Source: Linanthus parryae (Eukaryota > Streptophyta > Magnoliopsida > Ericales > Polemoniaceae). Taken from it: DNA of 64,000 bases. Below, one piece after another: positions 33,295-45,629 of the stretch. Under the pieces are notes generated by a model. The model searched no databases. It was given only the letters and a program-made list of their open reading frames with translations, and was not told the origin of the DNA. The stretch spans positions 13,553,735-13,617,734 of the forward strand of contig JALGPY010000013.1 in NCBI GenBank assembly GCA_023055425.1, given 5' to 3'. Made by a program: the position numbers and the translations under genes. Numbering within the stretch: position 1 is the first letter of the stretch; each line of letters begins with the position of its first letter.

Positions 33295-34952
33295 TGATAG
33301 CACCTTTTAGGGGCTATAATTCTTTAGAATTTACCACATGATCATATGTATTTCGAGAATGATTTGAGGCCAATGTTAGAGATTATAGGTCGTTTTATCA
33401 CTTGTTGCTACCATGTGCTATATTGTTAGTCCGGGCGTTTTCCATGCATATTTTATTGTTATTTGTCAAATATAATCACTTGGTATGTTTGTTCATGTTG
33501 TTTTGGCAGGGACTGATGCTAATCGATTGATAGGAGGCATGGAACGAACTTCGGAAACAACGGGAGCTCAAGTGGAGTCAAGAGAAGCCGAATTGGAGGA
33601 GCTTGGATGACCAGTCTGCACTCTTTTGATCATAGCCGGAGTTATACAAATAATTTGGATGTGAGACCAGTGCCAAATCAAAGTAGACTCAGATAGCTTT
33701 CTAAAGATAGGTCACAGAGCTAAATACGAGTTCGCACGAAAAAGATATGGCCTAGTGAAGTCAGGAGCAGATTTCAGGGGGCTATTGTGCAATTACTGAA
33801 GACTTCAGGGGGTTATGAAGGCATGACGACCTAGGGACGAAATAATCATCATTCACGCATCCAGAGAGCCACGAAGAAGGAGTATAGCAAGGAGACTCCA
33901 TTGGGAGCAACCTCAAGCAAGGAGAAGAGCCCGGATCGCGCCAATCTTCATGATTTCTAGCGTTTGATCTCTTCTTCTCTCTTTCAATCACTTTTATGGA
34001 GAAACTTTGTTGTGTTGCAACGATTTCTAGTAGTATCTAGACGTTTTGCTAGTTTTCTATAGAAAGCCTAGGGTTTATATAGACAATATGTTTTCCGGAT
34101 GTTATACTTGTCTCATGCTTTTTGATTTGATCTATTGGATGACATTTGATTTCATGAAATTGTTGAAGATCTTAGTCTATTGACCCGGCTAGGGTAGGAA
34201 TTGATAATTCATGAATCTTCGTGTTCTTCATAGATTTTAGTTTTGCTTAAAGTTAATATTTGTTTTAGCTAATTGTTCATATGTTGTTCTTAATCCTTGG
34301 AAAGAATGGAGTAATTAACCGGACTTGTTAATTAGCTAGCGAGTGCGTGAGAGTTAATTAGACCTAGTTGTGATGAGATATGAACAACAATCCTTAATCA
34401 GCAAGACTGAGAAGAGAAGTGTGTGGGATTGGCCTTAGTGGGTAGATTCGGTAGGAGATAGTGAGGTGTTCGTGTGGTGGTGGTCTGAGAGGACATCATT
34501 CTGTGCATTGTCGTTAGCCTACTAGAATGGACCGGTAGATGTAGGTGGATCGACAGGACACCAAGTAAACCGTAACATAGAACGACATGAGACCGAGAGG
34601 AGATTGTCAGTACTATTACCCGGCTTAACTAGAATAGGATTAACGTGTTACATAGCTATTCCGGAAATTGTCTACAGCCCTAGGTGATCTAGAGATGCCT
34701 AGTTTCTCCTTATTTGTTTAATAAATTAAAAAAACCCAAAAATATTAGGTTAGTTGTTATTTTGTTTCAGTCACCTAATTGAGGGTGACAAATGTTTCAA
34801 TCACAATTCTTCCTCCCAGTTACCGTACTCTTAACTAATAACTAATTAAATACTCTCAAGCTTGTCCTCGTGGGATCGATAACTCGGGGTTGAAATACCA
34901 CCCCTATATTACTTGACCGTGCACTTGCGCATACACGTAGGAAATCGTGTCA
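33295..34952 (+). repeat. Element G 3' LTR
   Basis: 1,658 bp, pairing with 27204-28860 and directly preceded by the purine tract AGTGTGGGGGAGTT. It ends ATCGTGTCA, followed by the target copy GCAGG. Confidence 0.93.
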
Positions 34953-35408
34953 GCAGGTACTAGATAGGTTAGAGCGAACCACAAGCTGTAACAGAGAAAG
35001 GGAAGTCTCTCTGGTTGAGATCTACGGCTTAGCTTTTGATTAATAATAAGTCTGTTTGAAATCCTGTAGGGATTAGATCCCTCATGAAGAGATGTAGGTC
35101 ATTGAGGACTGAACTTTGTAAAATCCTTTTTTCTATTTCTCTTTACTTTTCAGTTTCTAGATTGCACAAAATAACTGCACAAAACAGTTTTTTGTTGAAA
35201 GCCTTGAAAGGAATTTCAAGGCCTTGAAAACTATCAGCAAACTTTTCTACTAACTATTTGATTCCAAGGAATTGAAACTTATTTCAAGGCCTTATAATAC
35301 TTCTTCTTATCTACAAACTTTTTCAAAACCACTCTTTTGGAAAAATTTGCAATACTCTATTCAACCCCCTCCCCTTCTAGGGTATTGATCGTGTATTAGT
35401 TTCCTACA
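34953..35408 (+). repeat. Element E 5' LTR, second part
   Basis: Resumes after G's target duplication and ends near 'TTCCTACA'. It includes the C-rich 'CAACCCCCTCCCCTTCTAGG' typical of SIRE LTR ends and a perfect 16-bp palindrome TTTCAAGGCCTTGAAA at 35214-35229. Confidence 0.65.
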
Positions 35409-35422
35409 TACTGTCTTTCGAT

Positions 35423-35434
35423 TGGTATCAGAGC
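35423..35434 (+). other. Element E primer-binding site (tRNA-iMet)
   Basis: TGGTATCAGAGC, 14 bases past the proposed LTR end, the usual spacing in SIRE elements. Confidence 0.88.
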
Positions 35435-35479
35435 TTGTATCACTGTACAGATCTAACAATCTTGTGATCTTGAATATTG

Positions 35480-37060
35480 TAGGTGATGGTGGTTTCTTGT
35501 AGGGAAGAGTTTTTAACATACCTCCCTTGTTCTATGGAGATAAATTTGTGCACTAGAAAGCCTTGATGAAAATTTGCATCATTGATAAAGATATAGAGTT
35601 GTGGCCCATTATTCAGAATGGTCCTCATACATTCTACACAGAAAAGGATGGGATTAGAACTCCCAAAAATGAGGATTCACTTTCTACTTCTGAATTAGAA
35701 CATTTTTCTAAGAATTACAGAGCTATGAATCTCTTATATTGTGCTTTGAGTGCAGATGAATTCAACCGGGTATCAGGGCAAAAAATTGCTAAGAAAATAT
35801 GGTTCAAACTGGTGATGAATTTTGAAGGAACCAGCCAAGTAAAGAAAAAAAAGATAAACATATTCCTTAGACATTATGAACTGTTTAAAATGAATGTAGA
35901 TGAATCCATTAAAGGCATGTTCAAGAGATTCACAGATATTGTCAACAATCTGGATTCCTTGGGAAAGTCATTTTCTATCATCTCTCCAACTAGATGATTT
36001 ACAAGGAAAGCTACTCACACATGAAATTTCCATTAATGAAGTTGATGGAGAATTACCAGAGAGTGTGAACAACCTAGCACTAAAGGCTAAAGATAATGAA
36101 CCATCTCAAAGCCTTCAAAAAGAGGAAGTTGATGAAGAAGATCACTTTGCTCTTATTTCCAAAGCCTTGACCAGAATTCTCAAGATGACGAAGAACTTTG
36201 GATACAACAATTTCAGCAGGGACAAATACGAATCTTCCAGTAGAAAGGAATACAAAGTTAAAACTTCTTCTCATAATCCTAAAGTAATGAAATTATTTGA
36301 GTGTGGTGATGCAGGACACTTGATTAGAGACTGCCCTCACAAGAAAAGCAAGCATTTTTCAAAGAAGGGTCATGTATGAAAAAGATGGCTGTGGTAGCCT
36401 CTTGGAGTGATTCTGATTCTTCAATTGATTCTGAATCTGAAGATGATCAAGTCAACCTATGCCTTATGACCAACCATGATGAAGGTTCTGAAAAGAACAT
36501 TGACTTAATGGTACAAAGTCTTATGTCCAAACCTGCATATATTCTATCTGAAATAGTAAGAACAATGTTTTTCAATGAGGAAGATTATCTAAATGAAATT
36601 AAGACTTCGGAAAAAAAAAGTTCTTGGATTTGCAATTAGTCTGTCAAAACAAGAATCTTGAAATTTCTCAGGCCAAAACTGACAGAGATTTCAAAGCCTT
36701 GGAACCCAATTTCAAGGCCTTGAAAACACAAGTCAAGGAAGTAGTCACTGAGAACTCTCTTTTGAGTGACAATCTTGTTGCTCTGAAACATCAGTATGAT
36801 GAATTGGAGGAACAAAACCAAGCTTGCTGGCTGAAACACAATCTCAACTTGATTCTTGGGTGAAGTCTGCGATCTGTTCACAAAACAGGCATTTGATATA
36901 ATCCAAATTTTCCAAATAAAACCAGTACCATATTTGTGAAAGCACGTAGCAGACCTTCTCCAAAATGTCATTATTGCAATAAGATAGGCCATGTTAAGAT
37001 GACTTGTCCCTTTAGAAGAAGAGAACATCACATTATGAGAATACTTTTCCACTGCAACTC
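35480..37060 (+). pseudogene. Element E gag (SIRE-like), broken
   Basis: It begins with 'FYGDKF' and 'KALMKICIIDKDIELWPII', the Gag opening of SIRE copia elements, with a stop where Trp is expected (about 35553). 'VDEEDHFALISKALTRIL' follows. A zinc knuckle 'FECGDAGHLIRDCP' (36297-36338) has lost its first Cys. Then come the Ser/Asp-rich 'SWSDSDSSIDSESEDD', a coiled coil (36650-36820), and a second knuckle CHYCNKIGHVKMTC (36960-37001), intact. At least three frame breaks are present. Confidence 0.85.
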
Positions 37061-37169
37061 AAGGGACAAGTTAGACAAATTTGGGTTCCTAAAGGGATTA
37101 GACCACCTAACATGGTTGTTCCTGAGTATGAATCCAAATTTTAGACTTGGTCTAACAGCAGGGTAAGAA

Positions 37170-38560
37170 AGTGAATGGTGTTTGGAGGTTGTCACCAAGA
37201 GCAAGGAATATAAGTGGATCATGGATAGTGGTTGCTCCAGACACATGAGTGGCAAGAGTTCTTTGTTCAAAAAATTAAAAGAACATTGAGGAGGAATAAT
37301 CACACTTGGTGACAAATGCAACATAATAGTAATTGAGAATGTTGGTAATAATTCTGAAAATTCTATCTCAGATTTGTATCTTGTATATGGTCTTAAATTT
37401 AATCTGTTAGTGTTTCTCAATTGTTTGACAAAGGCAATAAGGTCATATTTTACAAAGAGAAATGTGTGATACAAGATGATAAATCGGACAATTGCATACT
37501 CACAACCTCTAGATCAAACAATGTTTACTCTTTGAATGCTAACAAAGTTGTAGGGGAAATTTTTAAGTGCCTCAAGACCATGAAAGAAGATTCAAATATT
37601 TGGCACATATCGCTTGGAAACATAAGTTTGCATACTCTGAACAAACTAGTTTCCAAAGACCTTATCAGAGGTCTACCTTCCATTAAATTAAAAGATGAAG
37701 AAATATTCAAAGCATGTGCTCAAGGTAAACAAACAAGGAGCTCTATCAAGTCCAAGAAATTTATAAGTACTACTAGACCAATTGAATTGCTTCACATGGA
37801 TCTATGTGGTCCTATGAGAACTCCTTCTCCTGAGGGTAAGAAGTATATATTAGTTATTTGAGATGATTTCTATAGATTTATTTGGGTAATGTTTTTAAGA
37901 GAAAAGTCTGAAGCTCTGTCTGAATTTTCAAAGCTTTGTAAGAGCTTCAAAATTTGAAAAACCTACCTATTGCTTCTATCAGAAGTGATCATGGCAGAGA
38001 ATTTGATCAACTTGATTTGATTTATTTTGTGCTAATTTTGGTATTTCTCACAATTTCTCTGCTCCTATAACTCCTCAACAGAATGGAGTAGTTGAAAGAA
38101 AGAACATGACTCTTGAGGACATGTCTAGGACATTGCTTCTGGAGAATATGGCAGAAGCTTTAAACACTGCCAATTACATTCTGAACAGGTGCCTAAATAG
38201 GCCAATCTTGAAGAACAATCCCTATGAAATTTTCAAAGGGAGAAAGCCTAATATCTCTTATTTCAAGATTCTCGGGTGTACCTGTTTTGTACACAACAAT
38301 GGTAAGGACAATCTTGGAAAATTTGATCAGAAAGGATGAAGGTATCTTTCTTGGTTATTCACTGACTACCAAGGAATATAGAGTCTCTAACAAGAGAACC
38401 AAGCTTGCTGAAGAAAGCATTCATATTATTTTTGATGAAATCTATGATGGTTCTTTTAGTGAAAAATTTGCGTACTTAAATCTGAACAAGTATGAGTCAG
38501 ATGATGAAGAACCAGAATGTGGTTCCAAAGAAAACTTGCAGGATAACAGAAGACATTTTC
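37170..38560 (+). pseudogene. Element E protease and integrase, truncated
   Basis: Protease is shown by 'WIMDSGCSRHMSG' (37216-37254; D-S-G active site). The pre-integrase domain has 'IWHISLGNISLHTL' with the second zinc His replaced (LGN for LGH) and 'CAQGKQT'. Integrase shows 'HMDLCGPM', 'NGVVERKN', 'RTLLLENM', 'PYEIFKGRKP' and 'LGYS'. Frames change repeatedly. The sequence ends in the linker before reverse transcriptase, where a foreign LTR begins at 38561. Confidence 0.85.
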
Positions 38561-39327
38561 TGTTGGAATATATGCCCTAGAGGCAATCTTATTTAGTATG
38601 ATCATTAGTTTGTCTAGAATATTCATTGTATTATTATGGAGATATTTTATTTAATTAAGTCCTTAGATTACAATTTGTTGTTTATCTTAAATATTCCTAG
38701 TCGTTTATATTGATTAATAGGACGATCAACTATAGACTAGTATGTGTGCAGATTGATATGGAGATATCAAGTCTTGCACATGATATGCATTAGGGGTAAT
38801 GGCATACTGGAATGATCCACCATGATATGGCTACATACAAGTTATGTAAAAGTCACAAGCGCTTCTCGTAGTGACAATGGTATAGTGGTTCTTAGACTTG
38901 AAGTCACTATATACTGTTGTTGTGAAATATCATGATTTGATATTATCAAACGTTGCGCCTTAACCGGGTAACTATAAAGATAGTTATCGGGCATAATAGG
39001 AAGTAAGCCTAGAGATGGTAGTGATGTAGAGAAAAATTGTCCCTCCCACATAAGGGGAGCAAATATCCACAGTCACTCGAGGAGTAGTGCTTATAAAATG
39101 TCTGGCCATACTCAGATTAATCAATATGGGATATTGCTGTTATTTGCATGGATAAGACTATCCCCATGATCGAGAAACTATGGATTGGATGTACAAGTGT
39201 GACTTTTATGTCTCCTGTGCAATCCGGATATAGAGACAAAGGGATTATACAATATTGTAATATTGGTCACAAGGTTTGTCGGATCACTGACTATTATATA
39301 TTAGTTGGGTGACATAGATATCTCAAT
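38561..39327 (+). repeat. Angela-like copia LTR fragment (plus)
   Basis: Starts TGTTGGAATATATGCCCTAG and follows the first ~760 bp of the LTRs of element C at a moderate distance. It is then cut by the oppositely oriented LTR of element D at 39328. No primer site or coding region follows in this orientation, so it is an orphan 5' portion of an LTR. Confidence 0.8.
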
Positions 39328-40716
39328 TGTTGGGTTTTGATGCAGGTTACACAGCGGAATAACAAAATTAATCCTGCTCAAATCCCACTAAGGATCACAA
39401 GAAAGCCATCATAACATGATAATGTCATAAAAGATGTGTACCGTAGTTTGGGAGATCACAAGAAGAATAGTGTCTTCTTCTCTATGAATATCCACACCTT
39501 GGATTATGGATTGGATTCCTTCCCACCATGTAGTGCTAGCAACGAGGAAAGGAGGAACAAATCACGCAAAACGAGGAGGAGGCGCGCCTAAGGTAAGGCC
39601 GACGGTTTCAAGGGGAACGGGCGGGGTAGGCTTCGGCCTCCTTGCTTTGTCTATCTCTCTTTCTTTGTTATGTTCTCTCAATAATGACTTGTGCAGAGAA
39701 TTAACAAGCTAGAGTTCCTTTATATAGTAACAACTCTTTATTAATTACATAAAGGGCCCAATACTAATCATGTCCTTACATGGATTAGTCCACTTACAAA
39801 TTAGCCCTACTAATTTTGCTTAAGGTTGCGTTATGATCCTTGTATTAATTAGTCCAACTAATTAATACCTATTTCCATATTAATCCATCCGGTGTGTGAC
39901 CCCATAGGTTTCTACTTAGTTGGTAGAAACTACTTACTAACATAGAGTGGTGTCTAGCAACACATCCTTGCCACCCAACTAATAGAAATAAGTCAGTGAT
40001 CCCGACAAACCTTTTACCCAATATTCTGTATTGTCTTATCCATTTGTCTCCATATCGGGATTGGACACGAGACATAATAGTCACACCCGTATATCCAGTC
40101 CATAGTTTGTCGATCCTGGGAATATGCTTATGCGAGCTGATAACATCAATATCTCCATATTGATTTATCTGAGTCTGGCCAGACATTCAATAAGCACCAT
40201 CCCTCGAGTGGCCCATGGATATTTACTCCCATTATGTGGGAGGGAAAAATGCTCTCTACGTCACTACGATCTCTAAGCTTGCTTCCTATCATGCCCGATA
40301 ACTATATTTATAGTTACCCGGTTAAGGCGCAACGTTTGATAATATCACAGAACGATATTCCACAACTAGAGTATCTAGTGATTTCAAGTCTAAGGATTAC
40401 AATACCATTAGCACTACGAGAAGCGATTATATGACTTTGATAAAATCTAATGCATCCCTCTCGTTGTGGGTCAATCCAATATGCCATTACTCCTAATGCA
40501 TACCCATGTGTTAGACTTGATATCTCCATATCAATCTACACACATACTAGTCTATAGTTGATCATCCTATTAATCAATATGATGGACTAGGGATATTCAA
40601 GATAAACAACACATTGTATCTAAGGACTTCATTATCACAATAAATAATAAATGAATTTTCTAGCCAAACATTGTTCATACTAAATATAGATTGGCTCTAG
40701 GGCACCTATTCCAACA
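39328..40716 (-). repeat. Element D 3' LTR
   Basis: 1,389 bp; on the minus strand it runs from TGTTGGAATAGGTGCCC (40716) to CAAAACCCAACA (39328). The purine tract AAGTGGGAGAC (40727-40717) precedes it. Confidence 0.9.
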
Positions 40717-40730
40717 GTCTCCCACTTGCC

Positions 40731-42250
40731 CTAGAGCCAATCTGGCGCATCTCGTATGCCTATAGATCTAGTGTGCCCTTCATGCTTTCGCTGGGCCAGT
40801 GGCTTTGTGAGCAGATCTGAAAGATTTTCATACGTTGGAATCTTGCACATCTTCACATCTCCTCTATCGATCATATCGTGAATAAGATGGAATCTCCTAA
40901 GTACATGCTTCGATTTCAGGTGTGATCTTGATTCCTTGGCTTGTGCGATCGCTTCAGAGTTGTGACAGTACAACGTTATGGGATCCAAGATGCTAGGGAC
41001 CACACTGAGATCAGTGATAAACTTCTTTATCCAAACTGCATCTTTAGCCGCTTCCGCAACAGCGATGTACTCAGCTTCAGTTGTAGAATTAGCAACTGTC
41101 TCTTGCTTGGAACTCTTCCAGCTCACATCTCCTCCATTCAGGCATAACACATACCTCGACTGCGATCTGTAGTCATCCTTGTCGGTTTTGAAGCTCGCAT
41201 CAGTGTAACCATTTACAGTGAGCTCTACCTCGCCTCCAAATATCAAGAACGCATCCTTAGTTATTCTCAAGTACTTTAGGATGTTCTTCACAGCAATCCA
41301 GTGACTCTCAACTGGATTAGACTGATATCTGCTTACCATACTCAATGCGTATGATACGTCTGGTCTAGTACACAGCATGGCGTACATGATGGATCATATG
41401 GCCGAAGCATATGGTATCCTACTCATGCGGTCCTTCTCAATCTCATTGGAAGGACAGTCAGTCTTAGAGATAGTGACTCCATGCGACATGGGCAAGAATC
41501 CTTTCTTGGAATCTTGCATGTTGAACCTTTTCAACACCTTGTCTATATATGTACTTTGGCTTAGGCGAGAAGATTTCTAGATTTATCCCTATAGATCTTG
41601 ATACCAAGTATATAAACTGCATCCCCTAAGTCCTTCATTGCGAAACACTTTTCTATCCAATCTTTAACAGATTGCAAAGTAGGAATGTCATTTCCAATGA
41701 GAATTATGTCATCCACATACAAGACCAGAAACACAATTGAGCTCCCACTAACCTTCTTGTAAACACAAGGTTCATCTTCGTTCTTGGTGAAGTCAAACCC
41801 TTTGACCACGTCATCAAAACGTCGATTCCAACTCCTAGAAGCTTGATTTAATCCATAAATGGATCGTTGCAGTTTACAGACTTTATTGGCATTCTCTGGA
41901 TCCTCAAAACCCTCTTGTTGTGTCATGTACACATCCTAGAGGAGGTTCCCATAAAGGAATGCTGTTTTGACATCCATCTGCCAAATCTCATAGTCGTAGT
42001 AAGCTGAAATAGCAAGTAGGATTCGAATGGATTTAGTCATGACGACTAGTGAAAAGGTCCCATTATAGTCAATACCATGAATTTGTCTATAACCTTTAGC
42101 CACCAATCGCCCCTTGTAGGAAACTACATTTCCATCCATGTCAATCTTCTTCTTGAAGACCCACTTGCACCCTATGGGCCGAGCCCCTTCAGGTGGTTCC
42201 ACTAAAGTCCATACTTTGTTGGTATACATGGATTTCATTTAGGATCTCAT
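40731..42250 (-). pseudogene. Element D reverse transcriptase and RNase H
   Basis: Segments 42238-41936, 41932-41561 and 41387-40731 give copia reverse transcriptase: 'CKWVFKKK', '[11 protein letters not shown]', 'IYGLNQASRSW', 'LYVDDIILIGND'. RNase H follows with 'GYTDASF', 'STTEAEYIA' and 'RSHLKSKHVLRRFHL', ending RDAPDWL at 40731. Stops lie at about 41936 and 41561, with a frame break before 41387. The catalytic YVDD is intact. RNase H to the C-terminus is one open frame of 218 codons. Confidence 0.92.
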
Positions 42251-42255
42251 GGCTT

Positions 42256-43713
42256 CTAGCCACTTCTTGGAGTCTGGCCTTTCATGGCCTCCCCGTAGGT
42301 AGCAGGCTCATCATCCATGAGTGGTATGTCATCGAGGTCAGTTACGAGAAGTCCGTATCTCTCTGGCTCATGACGTACCCTTCCTGACCTACGCATTTGT
42401 GTTACCTGAACAGGTTCATCCGCAACAATTTGTAGTTCCTGTTCATGATCCATCATCGGTATAGTGGTTTGTGGTTCTTGAACTTCTTCAAGTTCTACAG
42501 TCCTCCCACTTGCTTCTTTAGATACAAACTCTCTTTCTAGAAACACGCCAGTCCGAGCTACAAACACTTTGTTCTCGGTTAGATTATAGAAATAATATCA
42601 TTTCGTTTCCTTAGGATATCCCACAAACTTACACTTATCCGCTTTGGGTCCGAGCTTGTATGTTTCTAAACGCTTTACATAGACATCACAACCCCAAATC
42701 TTCATAAATGACACTATGGGATGCTTCCCAGTCCATATCTCATATGGTGTCTTCATTACTGATTTTTATGGGACACGATTAATGGTGAAAGTTGCAGTCA
42801 ATAGAGCATGTCCCCAAAATGATATTGGAAGATCCGCTTGACACATCATAAATCGCACAATATCTAATAGTGTGCGATTCTTCCTCTCGGACACGCCATT
42901 CCACTGTGGCGTTCCAGGTGGAGTGAGCTGGGATATTATCCTACACTTTCTAAGATATTCGTCAAACTCTTGGCTCAAGTATTCTCCTCCGCGATACGAT
43001 CGCAAAGACTTAATACTTTTACCAAGTTGCTTCTCTACTTCATTCTTGAATTCTTTGAACAATTTAAAGGATTCGGATTTGGTCTTCATAAGGTATACAA
43101 ATCCATATCTACTGAAGTCATCAGTAAACGTAATGAAGTAGGTGTAACCACCTCTGGCAGGCGTGGGAAACGGCCCACATACTAGTAACTCACTAGTCCT
43201 TTCACCTTTCTTATTGAAAGGGGACTTTGTCATTTTTCCCAATAAAGAAGACTCGCATGTCTCATATGATTCCAAATCAAATGAGTCTAGAAAACCATCC
43301 TTATGGAGTCAAGATATACGTTTCTCGTTTATATGGCCTAAACGACAGTGCCATAGATATGTATGCTTTAAATCATTAATTTTAATCCTTTTAGTATTTA
43401 TGTTATAGATGAAATTATTTAGATCAATGATATACAATCCATTAGACAAATGCACACTACAATAGTGCATACTATCAAAATAAATGGAGCAACTCTTGTC
43501 CTTTATTGAAATAGAAAAACCCTTCTCGTCCAAACAAGAAACGTAAATAATGTTTCTGCTCATTGCAGGCACATAATAGAAATTGTCTAATTCTAAAATA
43601 AGTCCAGAAGGAAAAGATAGCTCATACACGCCTATAGCTAATGCAGCCACTCTTGCTCCATTTCCGACACGCAAATCTATCTCCCCTTCAGCCAATATTC
43701 TACTTCTTTTCAA
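42256..43713 (-). pseudogene. Element D pre-integrase and integrase
   Basis: Frames 43713-43309 (including 'LWHCRLGHINEKRIS'), 43275-42766 and 42567-42256 cover the GAG-pre-integrase zinc site and the integrase core. The pre-integrase second motif is 'CESSLLGK' for CESCLLGK, so one zinc Cys is lost. The core has 'TDDFSRYGFVYLM' and 'LRSYRGGEY', where the catalytic Asp of SDRGGE is changed to Tyr. The conserved 'PQWNGVSERKN' is intact here, unlike in element C. The linker carries 'RRSGRVRHEPERYG'. Confidence 0.9.
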
Positions 43714-43716
43714 ATC

Positions 43717-44643
43717 CTACACATTTCGACAAATGTGAGATCCACATCCAGTATCCAATACCCAAGATGAAGAAATAGATAGATTGAAGTCTAGAACAAA
43801 AGTACGTGGTGGTGGTGGAATCACTATTCCAAGCCTTCTATCCTCTAGATACTTGAGGAAATTCCTCCTCCAGTAACCCGGCTGGCTACAGTAGTGACAA
43901 TCACCTTTAGCCACGCCTCCACTAGGCTTTAGGGCTTCCTTGGATTTTGCAACTTTCTTGCGCTTTCCTTTAGAAGTAGAGGCAACTACCTTGACTTTCC
44001 TTTTATTGACCATCAGTATGGCCTTGCCTTTTTCTTTATTGATGCTCAGTTCAGCTGTCCTTGGCATGTTCAGCAAGTCCGGCAGAGCTTTACTGATCTC
44101 ATTCATGTTATAGTTCATGATGAACTGGTTATAACTATCAGGCAACGATTGCAAGACAAGATCAGTTGCGAACTCTTGGCCGAGTGGGAACCCTAGCCTC
44201 GTGAGATTCTCTACGTATCCGATCATTGGGAGTACATAAGGCCCAACTGGGTTCCCTTCTATGAGATTGCTCTTGAACAGTGCTTTGGAAACTTCATACC
44301 GCTCATGCCTCGCCTGTTCTTGAAACAATTGTTTCAAGTGTTCGATCATATTGTAGGTTTCAATGTTCTCGTGTTGCTTCTGAAGCTCAGAGGTCATGGT
44401 CCAAAGCATGAGACAAGTCACATCATTATAATCATCCACATGTTTGTGATGTGCTCTCACGAAAGCTAGAACAGACTCATCCTGGGGTGGTTCCGGTATA
44501 GGATTGTCTAAGATGTAAAGTTTCTTTTCTTGCTTAAGGACGATCCTTAAGTTTTTGTACCAATCAAGGAAATTTGTTCCAGACAGTTTGTCCTTCTCAA
44601 GGACAGATCGCAAGGATGAAGTCGATGCGTGATGGTTTGCCAT
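43717..44643 (-). CDS. Element D gag and protease start (308 codons open)
   Basis: An open frame from MANHHASTSSLRSV, with 'FLDWYKNLRIVLKQEKK' and the capsid-type UBN2 region to about residue 190. A Lys-rich linker follows, then a zinc knuckle reading CHYCSQPGYWRRNF, which has lost both the His and the last Cys. The protease motif 'WVLDTGCGSHI' is near the end. A TAG at 43717-43719 stops it just past the protease active site. It shows what the broken gag of element C once looked like. A working knuckle is unlikely. Confidence 0.85.
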   Translation of the reverse strand: MANHHASTSSLRSVLEKDKLSGTNFLDWYKNLRIVLKQEKKLYILDNPIPEPPQDESVLAFVRAHHKHVDDYNDVTCLMLWTMTSELQKQHENIETYNMIEHLKQLFQEQARHERYEVSKALFKSNLIEGNPVGPYVLPMIGYVENLTRLGFPLGQEFATDLVLQSLPDSYNQFIMNYNMNEISKALPDLLNMPRTAELSINKEKGKAILMVNKRKVKVVASTSKGKRKKVAKSKEALKPSGGVAKGDCHYCSQPGYWRRNFLKYLEDRRLGIVIPPPPRTFVLDFNLSISSSWVLDTGCGSHICRNV

Positions 44644-45570
44644 TGGAATTCTACAAAAAACGAGAAATGGGCAATTTTAGTATTTTGAACGGTTTAACTA
44701 TATTCAACAATGGCTAGATCATTAAATATAGCTCCAACTATTTTTCTAGGATTAATAGCCCTCACCAATAATGCGGAAAATATTATTTATATTTTCTAGT
44801 GATTCCAAGATCCATATTTTACTTCTTCTTGAGCTTGCTTTGGCAAGTCACCCAAGAATTGGTTATTTAGGTAGGAACCCTTCCAATTGCATCTCATGCA
44901 AATCTTGATCCAATTAGGTGAATAATTTCTTACTCTTTATCCTTTAGATAACACCCAAGTGTCAAGCCTCTAGGCTCAACAATCCACTTGATTTTACCCT
45001 GTTGCGTCCAACCTCTCGCTTCAACAATCACACATTACTTGCTTGTATAGCCCGCAACACACCAAGGTGAATTAAAACGCCTTGCTTTGCCAAGCCCGAA
45101 TTTAATAGACCTTGATCATGAAGGGTGTTTAGGCAAGAGAAGGAAAAACGCAATATTTCTATTGAGGGATTTAATAGTCATTATCTAATTGTTTGGTTGA
45201 TCACATCAACATGATCTACTTAATTGGATTGGGAAATCCACAATAAAAGATCAAACTTGTTTATTATTACCTTGTTAACGTTTTGCTTGTATCACCCATA
45301 CACATAAAAATAATAAACAATACATAAATAATAAACATCCACAAAAGAAAATTAATGTGGCATGGATATGGCCCCTAGACTAAGACATTACCAAGCCAAT
45401 GATAATATATATATGCCCTAAAGTAACAAGCTCATCTCCATGTGCTACACCATAGTCGCGCGCCTGGGTTGGGAGTCCTCATCGTCTTTGTGGCTTTTTG
45501 GTCCACCTGTCTTCTTCTCCATGCTCTTGGCTATCATCTAAATATTCTAATTCTAGCCTAACATCCAGAA

Positions 45571-45629
<59 letters not shown>

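Larger units (their letters stand above)
27204..34952 (+). mobile_element. Element G: non-autonomous Athila-like Ty3/gypsy retrotransposon
   Basis: LTRs at 27204-28860 and 33295-34952 (about 1.66 kb each) start TGATA(T/G)CACCTTTTAGG and end AATCGTGTCA. The target duplication GCAGG is at 27199-27203 and 34953-34957. The primer site TGGCGCCGTTGCCGGGGA lies at 28867-28884, the Athila/Tat signature. A purine tract 'GTGTGGGGGAG' precedes the right LTR. The 4.4-kb interior has no gag-pol and one novel ORF (29019-29960). 'AGCGCTTCTTGGGAGGCAAC' (about 30051) is the conserved text found after the ORFs of Athila elements. The LTRs differ by only a few percent, so the insertion is fairly recent. Confidence 0.93.
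26475..38560 (+). mobile_element. Element E: SIRE/Maximus-like copia, containing element G, 3' end lost
   Basis: The inferred 5' LTR starts about 26475, is interrupted by element G (27204-34952), and resumes to about 35408. The primer site TGGTATCAGAGC is at 35423-35434. Gag-pol relics follow to 38560 and show SIRE traits: two zinc knuckles, a 'SWSDSDSS' acidic spacer and a coiled-coil Gag insert. At 38561 another copia LTR begins. Reverse transcriptase and the 3' LTR of E are missing, so the start of the LTR rests on the break in the LINE rather than on a matching copy. Confidence 0.75.
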
